Assembly: GCF_019710575.1 (NCBI RefSeq)
Contig: NZ_JAHWFK010000015.1
Span: forward strand, 62,001 to 126,000
Reading direction: 5' to 3'
Length of the DNA stretch: 64,000 nucleotides
DNA from: Paractinoplanes polyasparticus
Lineage (GTDB): Bacteria; Actinomycetota; Actinomycetes; Mycobacteriales; Micromonosporaceae
This document shows, piece after piece, positions 46,802 to 56,100 of the stretch. A model generated the notes under the pieces. It saw nothing but the letters and a program-made list of their open reading frames with translations. It was not told the DNA's origin and made no database searches. The first letter of the stretch is position 1, and each line of letters opens with the position of its first letter. The translations under genes and the position numbers were made by a program.

Positions 46802-49372
46802 ATGACCGAGGAGACCGCTACCGATTCGACAACGACACCCGACGGCGATCCGATCATGACCGTCAAGCTCGTGCCACCGGGGCTTCCACCCTGGTGGGTG
46901 GTTCGCGAACGCCTTCGTGACCGGCTCGATGCGGGGCCGGCCCGGCGCCTCACCATGGTGATCGGGCCGGCCGGATCGGGCAAGACCACGCTGGTCGCGG
47001 ACTGGGTGGCCACCGGAGGCGGGGGCGCCCGGACGGCCTGGCTCAGCCTGGAGCCGGCCGACGACCATCCCGGCGTCTTCTGGTCGTACGTGGTGGCTGC
47101 CCTCGACCGGGCCGGGGCCAAGGTGCCGCTGCACCGCACGCACGCCACGGCCGATGCCGTCGACCGTTCGTTCCTGGTTCGGCTGGCTGTCGGTCTCGCC
47201 GCCCGGCCCGAACCCGTGGTGCTGGTCCTCGACAACGTCCACGTGCTGGCCCGCGAGTCCGTGGTCGACGGGCTGCAGTTCCTCATCGAGCACGCCGGTC
47301 CGCAGCTGCGTGTCGTTCTCGTCGGGCGCACCGACCCGCCGCTGCCGCTGAACCGTCACCGGCTCGCCGGCTCGGTCGCCGAGATCCGGCACGGGGAACT
47401 CGCCTTCAGCCCCGCCGAGGCGGAGGCGCTGCTCGCTGCGCACGGCACCCGGCTGGAGGCGGGGGCGGTGGCGGAGCTCACCGAACGGACCAACGGCTGG
47501 GCGGCCGCGCTCCGGCTCGAGGCGCGGGCCTGGTCCGACCGGGACGGCGACGGGGCGCCGGCCGAGCTGGCCGAGTACATCCGGACCGAACTGCTCGCCG
47601 AGCAGACTGCCGCGACTCGTGAGCTGCTGCTGCGGACGTGCGTCGCCGAGCAGCTGCCGGCCGGCCTGGCGGTCGAACTGACCGGCCGGCGCGACGCCGC
47701 GCAGGTGCTCGACGGGCTGGCCCGGGAAGGGATCTTCGTGACCGCGGCGGCGGGCGACGAACGGTCCTACGTGCATCACCCGCGGGTGCGCCGCGTTCTG
47801 CTGGATGTTCTCGCCGCCGGCCCGGCACACCAGATCACCGATCTGCACCGCCGCGCCGCCCGCTGGTACGCCGGGTCCCGCCGGTGGTTGGAGGCGCTGC
47901 CGCACGCCGTCCGGGCGGGGGAGTGGGAACTCGCGGCGACGTCGGTCGTGCGCAGCATGGTCATCGCCTGCTTCCTCGACGGGCCGGATGCCGCCAAGTG
48001 CGCCCGAGCCTTCGCTGCGCTACCGCTCGACCTCGACCTCGCCGAAGCCGCCGTCGTGCACGCCGCCGTCGCGTACCACCTCGGCGACGCCGAGGCCTAC
48101 GACAAGCACCTGTTACGGGCGACCGAGATGTCCGGGACCACCCAGGACCCCGCGTTGCCGCTCTGCCTGGCCACTGTGGAGCTGGCCCGGGCAATGCCGG
48201 AGGAGCGGAACGTGGCCGCCGAGCGCGCCTGGCACCTCCTCGGCGTGGCGCTCGCCGACGGTCTCGCAGTGCCGGCGAAGTTGTCCGCGCGGATTCGTCT
48301 CGCCCGGGCCGAGAGCCTGTTGCACCAGCATGATCTGGCCGGCGCACGTCAGGTTTTGCGGGTTGTCGTGGACGACCCGGAGGCATTCCCGGCCGGTGCG
48401 GCTCGCGACCTGCTGGGTCGTCTCGCGCTGGCCGAGGCGCTGGCGGGCCGGCTGCGGCGGGCGGCCGAGCACGCACGCCGGGCGCTGAGCCTCCCCGACA
48501 GCCACGGCGAACCCCCGTCGGCCGCCCCCGAGGTCGCTCTGGCGTGGGTCTGCACCGACGAGTACGACCTGTCTGCCGCCGGCTCGCACGGCGAGCAAGC
48601 CGGAATGCGGCTGAGCGCGTGCCCGGACGCGTTGCTGTCCGGTCTGCTGGCCCTCGTGCGTGCCCGGGTCCATCGCGCGCGGGGCGACGTCGCCCGCGCG
48701 GCCGGGATTCTGGAACAGCCGCACGAGGGGCTGCCGGCGTGGCTGGCCGAGGTCGTCGACCTGACCCGTACGGCACTGCTGGCGCCCGGCAGCCGGCCGG
48801 CGGGCGGCGGCACGACTGCTCACCACTCGATCGCCGAGGCGGCGGCCGCGCTTGCGGACGGCGACACCGGCCGCGCCCGGTCGGCGGTGGCCGTCCTGGG
48901 CGACTGCCCGAGCCTCCCGATGGACGTCCGGGTCGACAGCTGGTTGATCCGGGCCGGCGCCGAGCTGGCCGACGGGCACCGCGACCGCGCCCGGCGGATG
49001 CTGACGAGGGCGCTGAATCTGGCCGAAAGGGAGCGTCTGCGGCGCCCGCTGCTCGAGGCCCCGATGCCGGTGCGGCGTTTCCTGCGCGAAGAACGGGACC
49101 TCAGCATCCGCCATGGCTGGCTCGGGGTGACGCTCCCGGCGGCTCCGGCCGCGCGTCCCCTCGCCGCGCCGATCGTCGTCGAGCCCCTCACCAAGAGGGA
49201 GAACGAGGTGCTCGCCTACCTGGCTCAACTGCTCTCCACCGAGGAGATCGCCCGCACGATGTACGTCTCGATCAACACCGTCAAGACGCACGTACGCGGA
49301 GTGTTGCGCAAGCTCGCCGCGACCCGCCGCAACGAGGCGGTGCGCCGGGCCCGGGAACTGGGTCTGCTCTGA
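46802..49372 (+). CDS. MalT-like LuxR-family ATP-binding regulator (2)
   Basis: The roughly 856-residue protein has Walker A MVIGPAGSGKTTLVADWV, AWLSLEPADDHPGVFWSYVVAAL, Walker B VVLVLDNVHVL, and RTNGWAAALRLEARAW at the arm. A long alpha-helical repeat region and the HTH (PLTKRENEVLAYLAQLLSTEEIARTMYVSINTVKTHVRGVLRKL) follow. It differs from regulator 1 enough to be an old paralogue or a separate gain. The ATG at 46802 has an AGGA ribosome site; the frame is open 24 codons further upstream. Its old target may be the decayed sulfatase genes just downstream. Confidence 0.9.
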   Translation: MTEETATDSTTTPDGDPIMTVKLVPPGLPPWWVVRERLRDRLDAGPARRLTMVIGPAGSGKTTLVADWVATGGGGARTAWLSLEPADDHPGVFWSYVVAALDRAGAKVPLHRTHATADAVDRSFLVRLAVGLAARPEPVVLVLDNVHVLARESVVDGLQFLIEHAGPQLRVVLVGRTDPPLPLNRHRLAGSVAEIRHGELAFSPAEAEALLAAHGTRLEAGAVAELTERTNGWAAALRLEARAWSDRDGDGAPAELAEYIRTELLAEQTAATRELLLRTCVAEQLPAGLAVELTGRRDAAQVLDGLAREGIFVTAAAGDERSYVHHPRVRRVLLDVLAAGPAHQITDLHRRAARWYAGSRRWLEALPHAVRAGEWELAATSVVRSMVIACFLDGPDAAKCARAFAALPLDLDLAEAAVVHAAVAYHLGDAEAYDKHLLRATEMSGTTQDPALPLCLATVELARAMPEERNVAAERAWHLLGVALADGLAVPAKLSARIRLARAESLLHQHDLAGARQVLRVVVDDPEAFPAGAARDLLGRLALAEALAGRLRRAAEHARRALSLPDSHGEPPSAAPEVALAWVCTDEYDLSAAGSHGEQAGMRLSACPDALLSGLLALVRARVHRARGDVARAAGILEQPHEGLPAWLAEVVDLTRTALLAPGSRPAGGGTTAHHSIAEAAAALADGDTGRARSAVAVLGDCPSLPMDVRVDSWLIRAGAELADGHRDRARRMLTRALNLAERERLRRPLLEAPMPVRRFLREERDLSIRHGWLGVTLPAAPAARPLAAPIVVEPLTKRENEVLAYLAQLLSTEEIARTMYVSINTVKTHVRGVLRKLAATRRNEAVRRARELGLL

Positions 49373-49433
49373 CCGAGGAGTCATCCGATGCGGATGACGA
49401 CCGGCGGACCGCATCGCGCCGATGCTCGATCCC

Positions 49434-49955
49434 ATGACCGAGATCATGAGCCCGCCGCTCACCGGCATGGTGTGGATCCCCGGTGGCCGCTTCGGATGGG
49501 CTCCGACGAGCACTATCCGGAAGAGGCGCCCGCCCATCCGGCGAGTGTCGACGGCTTCTGGATGGATCCGCACACGGTGACCAACGCCGAGTTCGCCGTG
49601 TTCGTCCGCCGGACCGGGCATGTCACCGTCGCGGAACGGCCGGCCGATCCGGCGAGCTACCCGGGCCTGCACGACATGATCGGCAACGTCTGGGAGTGGA
49701 CTGCCGACTGGTACGGCGAGCACCGCCCGGCCGAGCACGCCTGCTGCGCGGTGGCGAATCCCCGCGGCGGTGACCGCGACACCAGCCATGACCGTGCAGT
49801 CCGGGGGGCTGCGCATCCCGCGCAAGGTGACGAAGGGCGGCTCGCACCTCTGCTCACCGAACCACTGCCGTCGCTACCGGCCTGCGGCGCGGATGCCGCA
49901 GGCCGTCGACACGTCCACCTCCCACCTGGGTTTCCGCAGCATCGTCCGGCCCTGA
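49434..49955 (+). pseudogene. formylglycine-generating enzyme (SUMF1/FGE) pseudogene
   Basis: Family sequence is clear but broken three times. The start MVWIPGGRF goes out of frame at about 49492, where one lost base would restore RMGSDEHYPEEAPAHP. From there VDGFWMDPHTVTNAEFAVFV is in the next frame. An in-frame deletion joins PADPASYPG directly to LHDMIGNVWEWTADWY, removing the middle of the protein. A further shift near 49795 leads to the C-terminal RIPRKVTKGGSHLCSPNHCRR, which still has both catalytic Cys. FGE converts the Cys of sulfatases to formylglycine, so this copy is dead. Confidence 0.85.
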
Positions 49956-49992
49956 AGCCGCACCGCCCGGCCCCGAATCGGAGGAGCACGGC

Positions 49993-50360
49993 ATGACCGC
50001 ACAGCGCAACATCCTGGTGACCTGGGGCGACGACATCGGCATCACCGGTCTGAGCTGTTACAGCGACGCCCACCAAACCGGAAAGCCTCGCCGGGCCGGC
50101 AAGTGGCAGTCCCCCTACCGCCGGGTGATCGGCAACTCCGTGGCCCTCGAATACCGCGACGGCCGCCTCGTGCACACCGCGGAACGGGACATCTTCGACG
50201 ACGGCCCGGCCGCCGCGACCCGCTCCGCCTGCTGATCGTGCACGACGACACCGACAGCGAGTTCGCCCACATCGACCGCGCCACCGACGCGATCGCGACC
50301 GCCGGCGAGGAGGACGGGACAACGGTCAGCATGGCTGCCGGCTGGGCGCACGTCTTCTGA
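49993..50360 (+). pseudogene. arylsulfatase N-terminus fused to HAD-family remnant, pseudogene
   Basis: The ATG opens ILVTWGDDIGITGLSCYSD, the N-terminus of type-I arylsulfatases with the metal-binding DD. It stops matching at residue 26, before the C-x-P-x-R active site, and runs straight into another protein's middle (VIGNSVALEYRDGRLVHTAERDIFDDGPA). After a small deletion and frame change near 50210, LRLLIVHDDTDSEFAHIDRA and the end TVSMAAGWAHVF follow; these resemble the C-terminus of HAD phosphatases found beside sulfatases. The HAD assignment is tentative. Confidence 0.7.
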
Positions 50361-50376
50361 GCCAGGCCACACCGCT

Positions 50377-51453
50377 TCAGTCGAGCAGCGGGCCGAGACG
50401 CGCCGCTGCCTCGGTCAGGTCGGCCGGGGACAGGTGCGAGAAGCTCAGCCGGACGCGGTCGGAACCACCCCGGCCGCCGGCGTAGAAGGCGGTGCCGGGC
50501 ACGAACGAGACGCCGTGACGTTCCGCGACCGGCAGCAGGGTCGCCGCGTCGAGGTGAGGTGGTAGCGGCAGCCAGACGAACCAGCCGCCGTCCGGTGGGG
50601 GCGTTCCGAGGGCGCCGGTCAGCGCGTCCCGTTGCTCCCGGTACCGCTCGCGCAGGGTGGCCACGTGCTTCGCGTACGCCCCGGACGAGCCGTACGCGGC
50701 CATCGTCATCGCCACCGAGTGGTTGACGCCGCCGCCGCTGTGCACGTAGCCCAGCCGGGTCAGGCGGTCGACCAGGAAGGGGGACGCGTTGATCCAGCCC
50801 AGCCGCAGCCCGGGCGCCACGGTCTTGGCGAACGACCCGAGGCGGATGACGCCGTCCTGTTCGGCCAGATGCCACAGCGCGGGCGGTGCGGCGTCGCCGT
50901 AGTACAACTCGCGGTACGTGTCGTCCTCGATGACGGTCAGGCCCTGGCAGACCAGTTCGCGCCGGCGTTCGGGCGGCAGGCTGCGCCCGGTCGGGTTGCC
51001 GAACGTGGGCACCAGGTAGAGGAAGACGGCGTCGAGCGACCGGGCCAGCGCGGCCGTCTCGGCGGGCAGCAGGCCGTGCTCGTCCGCTGGCGCCGGCACG
51101 AGCCGCACGCCGTGGTCGGTGAAGATCTTGAACGCCAGGTGGTAGGTGGGCGAGTCGACCAGCACGGTGTCGCCCGGCTCGGCCAGCAGCTGGGTGAGCA
51201 GGGCGAGCCCGTGCGAGGCGCCGGCCGTCACGAACGTCTGGTCGGCGGTGGCGTCGCCGACGTGTGCGCAGAGCCAGTCGATCAGGGGCGCCGGGCCGGG
51301 CGCGTGGCCGTAGGTGAGGGCCTGCCAGCCGTACGCCGCAATGCTCTGTGCCCCGGCCTGTGACCACTCGGCGAGGGGCAGCAGAGCCGGGCGCGGGTGC
51401 CCCCAGCCGAGGTCGAGGATCCCGGGCCGGTGCTCGAACTGGACGATCGTCAC
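50377..51453 (-). CDS. PLP-dependent aminotransferase (fold type I, MocR-like without HTH)
   Basis: The 358-residue enzyme carries FVTAGASHGLALLTQLLAEPGDTVLVDSPTYH, PTFGNPTGRSL, the Asp of IEDDTYRELYY and the PLP Lys in RLGSFAKTVAPGLRLGW. The sequence is that of 2-aminoadipate/valine-pyruvate-type transaminases, free of a GntR domain. The start is the GTG at 51453, 7 nt after TAGATT, hence leaderless. It is divergent from a D-2-hydroxyacid dehydrogenase, 24 bp away; the pair could work together on a 2-oxo acid (inference). Confidence 0.9.
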   Translation of the reverse strand: MTIVQFEHRPGILDLGWGHPRPALLPLAEWSQAGAQSIAAYGWQALTYGHAPGPAPLIDWLCAHVGDATADQTFVTAGASHGLALLTQLLAEPGDTVLVDSPTYHLAFKIFTDHGVRLVPAPADEHGLLPAETAALARSLDAVFLYLVPTFGNPTGRSLPPERRRELVCQGLTVIEDDTYRELYYGDAAPPALWHLAEQDGVIRLGSFAKTVAPGLRLGWINASPFLVDRLTRLGYVHSGGGVNHSVAMTMAAYGSSGAYAKHVATLRERYREQRDALTGALGTPPPDGGWFVWLPLPPHLDAATLLPVAERHGVSFVPGTAFYAGGRGGSDRVRLSFSHLSPADLTEAAARLGPLLD

Positions 51454-51460
51454 CGTCCCG

Positions 51461-51466
51461 AATCTA
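51461..51466 (-). promoter_or_regulatory. -10 box of the aminotransferase promoter
   Basis: TAGATT on the minus strand lies 7 nt before the GTG. It overlaps the opposing -10 box by two bases. Confidence 0.65.
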
Positions 51467-51470
51467 GTCT
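51465..51470 (+). promoter_or_regulatory. -10 box of the hydroxyacid dehydrogenase promoter
   Basis: TAGTCT lies 7 nt before the ATG at 51478 and there is no ribosome site. It shares two bases with the divergent -10 box. Confidence 0.65.
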
Positions 51471-51477
51471 GGGCACC

Positions 51478-52419
51478 ATGAAGATTCTGTTGCCGGACAG
51501 CGCGCACCTCGACCCGCAGTTGCCGGAGGGGGTCACCGCCGTCCGTTATGCGCATGCCCGGCCGATTCCCGAGGAGCACGCCGACGCCGAGGTGCTCGTC
51601 GTCTGGAACAACCCGGGCGACCAGCTGCGGGACGCGGCCGGGCGGCTCAAGCAGCTGCGCTGGGTGCAGACCCTGGCCGCCGGGCCCGACGCGGTGCTCG
51701 CGGCCGGCTTCGGGCCCGACGTCGTGGTCACCTCGGGGCGCGGCCTGCACGACGAGACGGTCGCCGAGCACACCCTGGCGCTGACGCTGGCCGCCGTACG
51801 CCATCTGCACGTGCTCCTGCGGGCCCAGGCTGCCCACCACTGGGCCGACGAGATGCGCGAGCTTCAGGCCGCCCCGGCCACTCAGGGCTTCTACACGCTG
51901 CGCGACGCCACCGTGGTGATCTGGGGGTTCGGCAGCATCGCGGCCGTCCTGGCGCCGCACCTGAAGGCACTGGGCGCCAAGGTGACCGGCGTGGCCCGCA
52001 CCGCCGGCACGCGCGCGGGCTTCGACGTCGTCACCGAGGCCGACCTCCCGCGGCTGCTGCCCGCCACGGACGTGCTGATCGGCATCCTGCCCGCCTCGGA
52101 GTCGACCACCCACGCCCTCGGCGCGGAGGTGTTCGATCTGCTGCCCGAGCACGCCTGGGTGGTCAACGTGGGCCGGGGCGTCACCCTCGACGAGGACGCG
52201 CTGCTCGACGCGCTCGGGGACGGGCGCATCGGTGGGGCGGCGCTCGACGTGTTCGAGACCGAGCCGCTGCCCGAGTCGTCCGGCCTGTGGAACGAGCCCA
52301 ACGTGATCGTCACGCCGCACGTCGCCGGCGGCCGGCCCATCGGGGCCGACGCGTTGGTCAGCGAGAACTTGGTCGCATTCCAGGAGGGACGCTCGCTCCG
52401 CAACGTCGTGCAAAGTTAG
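51478..52419 (+). CDS. D-isomer-specific 2-hydroxyacid dehydrogenase
   Basis: The 313-residue NAD(P)-dependent enzyme has the cofactor loop VVIWGFGSIAAVLAPHLKALGA (GxGxxA variant), the catalytic Arg in VVNVGRGVTLDEDALLDAL, the Glu in DVFETEPLP and the His in VIVTPHVAGG. It interconverts a 2-oxo acid and a D-2-hydroxy acid in the cytosol. It is leaderless. It lies 9 bp upstream of the PPOX flavoprotein gene, which has its own -10 box over this gene's stop codon. Confidence 0.93.
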   Translation: MKILLPDSAHLDPQLPEGVTAVRYAHARPIPEEHADAEVLVVWNNPGDQLRDAAGRLKQLRWVQTLAAGPDAVLAAGFGPDVVVTSGRGLHDETVAEHTLALTLAAVRHLHVLLRAQAAHHWADEMRELQAAPATQGFYTLRDATVVIWGFGSIAAVLAPHLKALGAKVTGVARTAGTRAGFDVVTEADLPRLLPATDVLIGILPASESTTHALGAEVFDLLPEHAWVVNVGRGVTLDEDALLDALGDGRIGGAALDVFETEPLPESSGLWNEPNVIVTPHVAGGRPIGADALVSENLVAFQEGRSLRNVVQS

Positions 52420-52422
52420 CCT
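52417..52422 (+). promoter_or_regulatory. -10 box of the PPOX gene, overlapping the upstream stop codon
   Basis: TAGCCT lies 6 nt before the ATG at 52429. Its first three bases are the TAG stop of the dehydrogenase gene. Confidence 0.55.
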
Positions 52423-52428
52423 CGCCTG

Positions 52429-53043
52429 ATGACGAGGGTGATCGAGACCGAGGCCGAGCTTCGCGAATACGTGGCCCCGCCGCCGCGTTTCATCGCGGAG
52501 AAGGGCATCGACCACATCGACCCCGAGTCGCGCCGGTTCATCGAGATGAGCCCGTTCTTCCTGCTGGCCACCACGGCCGAGGACGGCACCTGCGACGTAT
52601 CGCCGCGGGGTGACCCGGCGGGCAGTGTGCTGGTGCTCGACGACCGGACGCTGGCGTTCGCCGACCGCAAGGGCAACGGGCGCCTGGACAGCCTGGTGAA
52701 CGTGCTGCAGCGGCCCCGGGTGGGGATGGTCTTCATGGTGCCGGGCTCGGGCGACACCGTACGGGTCAACGGCCGCGCCCGGATCGTCGCCGAGGCGCCC
52801 TACCTCGACCGGATGGCGATGAAGGGCGTGACGCCCGACCTGGCCGTCGAGGTCGTCGTCGAGGAGTTGTTCCTGCACTGTGCGCGGGCCTTCACGCGCT
52901 CGCGCCTGTGGGACACGTCCACCTGGCCGGTGAAGGGCGACGTCCCCAGCGCGGGCCAGATCGCCAAGAGCATCTCGGGCACCGAGGTCGAGGCCAAGGT
53001 CATCGACGACGCCCTCGACCTGGCCGCGGCCGACCCCTACTAG
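52429..53043 (+). CDS. pyridoxamine-5'-phosphate-oxidase-fold flavoprotein
   Basis: The 204-residue split-barrel protein is of the MSMEG_1061-like FMN-dependent PPOX group: SPFFLLATTAEDGTCDVSPRGDPAGSVLVLDDRTLAFADRKGNGRLDSLVNVL, VGMVFMVPGSGDTVRVNGRARI, and the C-terminal ELFLHCARAFTRSRLWDTSTW. The function of the group is unsettled; some members use FMN or F420. It is probably leaderless, with the downstream end free. Confidence 0.92.
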   Translation: MTRVIETEAELREYVAPPPRFIAEKGIDHIDPESRRFIEMSPFFLLATTAEDGTCDVSPRGDPAGSVLVLDDRTLAFADRKGNGRLDSLVNVLQRPRVGMVFMVPGSGDTVRVNGRARIVAEAPYLDRMAMKGVTPDLAVEVVVEELFLHCARAFTRSRLWDTSTWPVKGDVPSAGQIAKSISGTEVEAKVIDDALDLAAADPY

Positions 53044-53126
53044 CCCCGCCTGAAAGTGCACGGCGCAAAGTGGGCAATCCGAGTTGTCCACAGGGTTGCC
53101 GGTCGTGATTTGCCGAACAGCTGGAG

Positions 53127-53158
53127 ACGGCCGCGCGGTGGTACGGCCGCGCGGCCGT
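53127..53158. terminator. GC-rich hairpin between PPOX and putA
   Basis: ACGGCCGCGCGG and its exact complement, separated by 8 nt, form a 12-bp stem 16 bp past the putA stop and 84 bp past the PPOX stop. It has no U-tract on either side. It could end both convergent transcripts, as U-less actinobacterial terminators do. Confidence 0.6.
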
Positions 53159-53173
53159 TGGTCAACCAGGCGC

Positions 53174-56100
53174 CTACAGGACTGACTGGGCCAGCTTGTC
53201 GGGGTTGCCGAAGCGGTGGGCCGTGATGCTGACCGCCTGCTCGTGCAGGAACGGCAGCATCTCGACGCGGCCCGCCTCGGTCACGGGGTGCGACCAGACC
53301 GCCAGGTCGGGGCGTCCGCCGGTGGCCCGGGCCAATGCTTCGGCGGAACCGCCGACCAGCCGTACGCGGTTGACGCCCCGCAGACCGGCCGCGAACGTCT
53401 CGTCATCCTCGATCCGTACGTCGACCGGCAGGTCAACCGGCAAGGAGGAGGCGGTCGAGACCCGGAACGGCGCGCCCGCGCGCAGACCCGCGGCGACGAC
53501 CCGCAGCAGCTCGGCGATCGAACCGCCGGGAGCCAGCCGCACCTCGACCGGCACCGGCAGGTAGCGCAGCACGTTGCGCTCGGCCCAAAGCCCCGACACG
53601 TCCGCTGTCGTACCGAAAGATGACGCCCACGCCGCGGCGTCGCTGCGGGCCGCGCGCTCGAGCATCGGGTCGTTGCCGGCCGCCGTGAGCAGCGCCCGCA
53701 CCGCACCGTTGTCGATCTTGGCAGAGGAGGACGACGAGGCCGACTGCCAGCCGGTCAGGCCGACCAGGTAGTTCGGGCCACCCGCCTTGGTGCCGGGGCC
53801 GACGGCCGAGCGCTTCCAGCCACCGAACGGCTGGCGGCGCACGATGGCGCCGGTGATGCCGCGGTTCACGTACAGGTTGCCCGCCTGCACCCGGTCGAGC
53901 CAGAGCGCCAGCTCGTCCGGGTCGAGGGAGTGCAGACCCGAGGTGAGGCCGAAGTCGACGTCGTTGACCAGGTCGATCGCCTCGTCGAGGGTCTCGGCGG
54001 TCATGACGCCGAGGATGGGCCCGAAGTACTCGGTGCGGTGGTAGTCCGACCCGCGGGTCACGCCGTCGCGGATGCCCGGGCTCCACAGCCGGCCGGTGTC
54101 GTCCAGCGACTTCGGCTCGAGCAGCCACGACTCGCCCGGGCCGAGCTTGGTCAGGCCGTCCAGCAGCTTGCCCGCGGCCGGCTCGATCACCGGGCCGACC
54201 TGGCTGCGCGGGTCCGACGGCCGGCCCACGGTCAGCGACCGGGCGGCGTCGAGCAGCTGGTGACGGAACCGCTCGGAGCGGGCCACCGAGCCGACCAGGA
54301 TGACCAGCGAGGCGGCCGAGCACTTCTGCCCGGCATGCCCGAAGGCGGAGCTGATCACGTCCTTGACGGCAAGGTCGAGGTCGGCGCTGGGGGTCACGAT
54401 GATGGCGTTCTTGCCGCTGGTCTCGGCCAGCAGCGGCAGGTCGGTGCGGAACGAGCGGAACAGCTCGGCCGTCTCGTAGGCCCCGGTCAGGATGACCCGG
54501 TCGACCAGGGCGTGGCTGATCAGCTGCTTGCCCAGGGCCCGCTCCTCGACCTGGACCAGGGTGAGCAGGTCGGCGTCGGGCAGCACCGGCTTGATGATCT
54601 CGGCCAGTACGGCGCCGCAGCGCTCGGCGGGGCCGGCCGGCTTGAGCGCCACCCCGGAACCGGCGGCCAGCGCGGCCAGCACCGAGCCGGCCGGGATGGC
54701 CACCGGGAAGTTCCACGGCGGCGTGACCAGAGTGAGCTTCTCGGGGACGGCCACCGCGCCGTCGACCGAGTCGAGTTCGGCGGCCAGGTCGCCGTAGTAG
54801 TGCGCGAAGTCGATGGCTTCGGAGATCTCGGGGTCGGCCTGGTCGGCCGTCTTGCCCGCCTCGGACGCCATGACCTCGAGCAGGTCGAGGCGGTGGGTCT
54901 CCAGGGCCTCGCCGATCCGGTGCAGCACGGCACCGCGTGATGTGCCCGTCATCGCGCCCCAGGCGGTGGCGGCAGCGGCGGCCGCGCCGAGGCGGTCGTC
55001 GAGGCGGCGCTCGTCGGTCACCCGGGCGGCGTTGATTGCTTCCACCCCGATCGTCGAGGTGGGCACGCGCTTCAAGATCTCGCGGACCTGGGACCGGTTG
55101 GCGGCGACGGCAGGATCGGTGTCGGGGGTGTTGGCGAACCGCCCGGGCTCGATCGGCGGCCGCACGGCGATGCGGCGCGGAGCCGGCACCTCGTCGTCCA
55201 GCTGCTCCAGCGAGGCCAGGAAGCGGTCGCGCTCGCGGGCGAAGAGGGCCGAGTCGCTGTCCAGCTCGAACACCGCCGACATGAAGTTGTCGCTGCTCGC
55301 GCCCTCTTCGAGGCGGCGGATGAGGTAGGCGATGGCGACGTCGAACTGCTCCGGCCGTACGACCGGGGTGTAGAGCAGCAGCCCGCCGACCTCACGCCGG
55401 ACCACCTCGGCCTGGCCCTCGGCCATGCCGAGCAGCATCTCGAACTCGATGCCCGCGCGCACCCCGCGCCGACCGGCCAGCAGCCACGCGTACGCGATGT
55501 CGAAGAGATTGTGACCGGCCACGCCCAGCCGCACGTTGCCGATGCGGTCCGGGTGCAGCGCGTAGTCGAGCACCCGCTTGTAGTTGGTGTCGGTCCCCTG
55601 CTTGCTGCCCCAGGTGGCCAGCGGCCAGCCGTGCACGGTCGCCTCGACCTGCTCCATCGGCAGGTTGGCCCCCTTGACCAGGCGCACCTTGATGCCCGCG
55701 CCCCCGTCGGCCCGGCGCTTGGCCGACCACTCCTGCAGGCGGATCATCGCGGCGAGCGCGTCCGGCAGGTAGGCCTGCAGCACGATGCCGGCCTCGAGGT
55801 CGCGCAGCTCGGGCTGGTCGAGCAGGCGGGTGAAGACCGCGATCGTGAGGTCGAGGTCCTTGTACTCCTCCATGTCGAGGTTGACGAACTTGCGCGTACG
55901 GGCGGTGGCAGCCAGCGTGAACAGCGGGGTGAGCTGCTCGACGATCTCGGTGACGGCCTCGTCGAACGCCCACGGGTTGTGCGGGGCGACGGTCGACGAC
56001 ACCTTGATCGACACGTAGTCGACGTCGTCGCGGCCGAGCAGCCGCTCGGTCTCGCGCAGCCGCCGGGTCGCCTCGCCCCGGCCGAGCACGGCCTCGCCCA

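Noticed and set aside
50377..53091. 904-residue minus-strand open frame
   Set aside because: Only the last 358 residues (from GTG 51453) are the aminotransferase; the rest is antisense to the dehydrogenase and PPOX genes.
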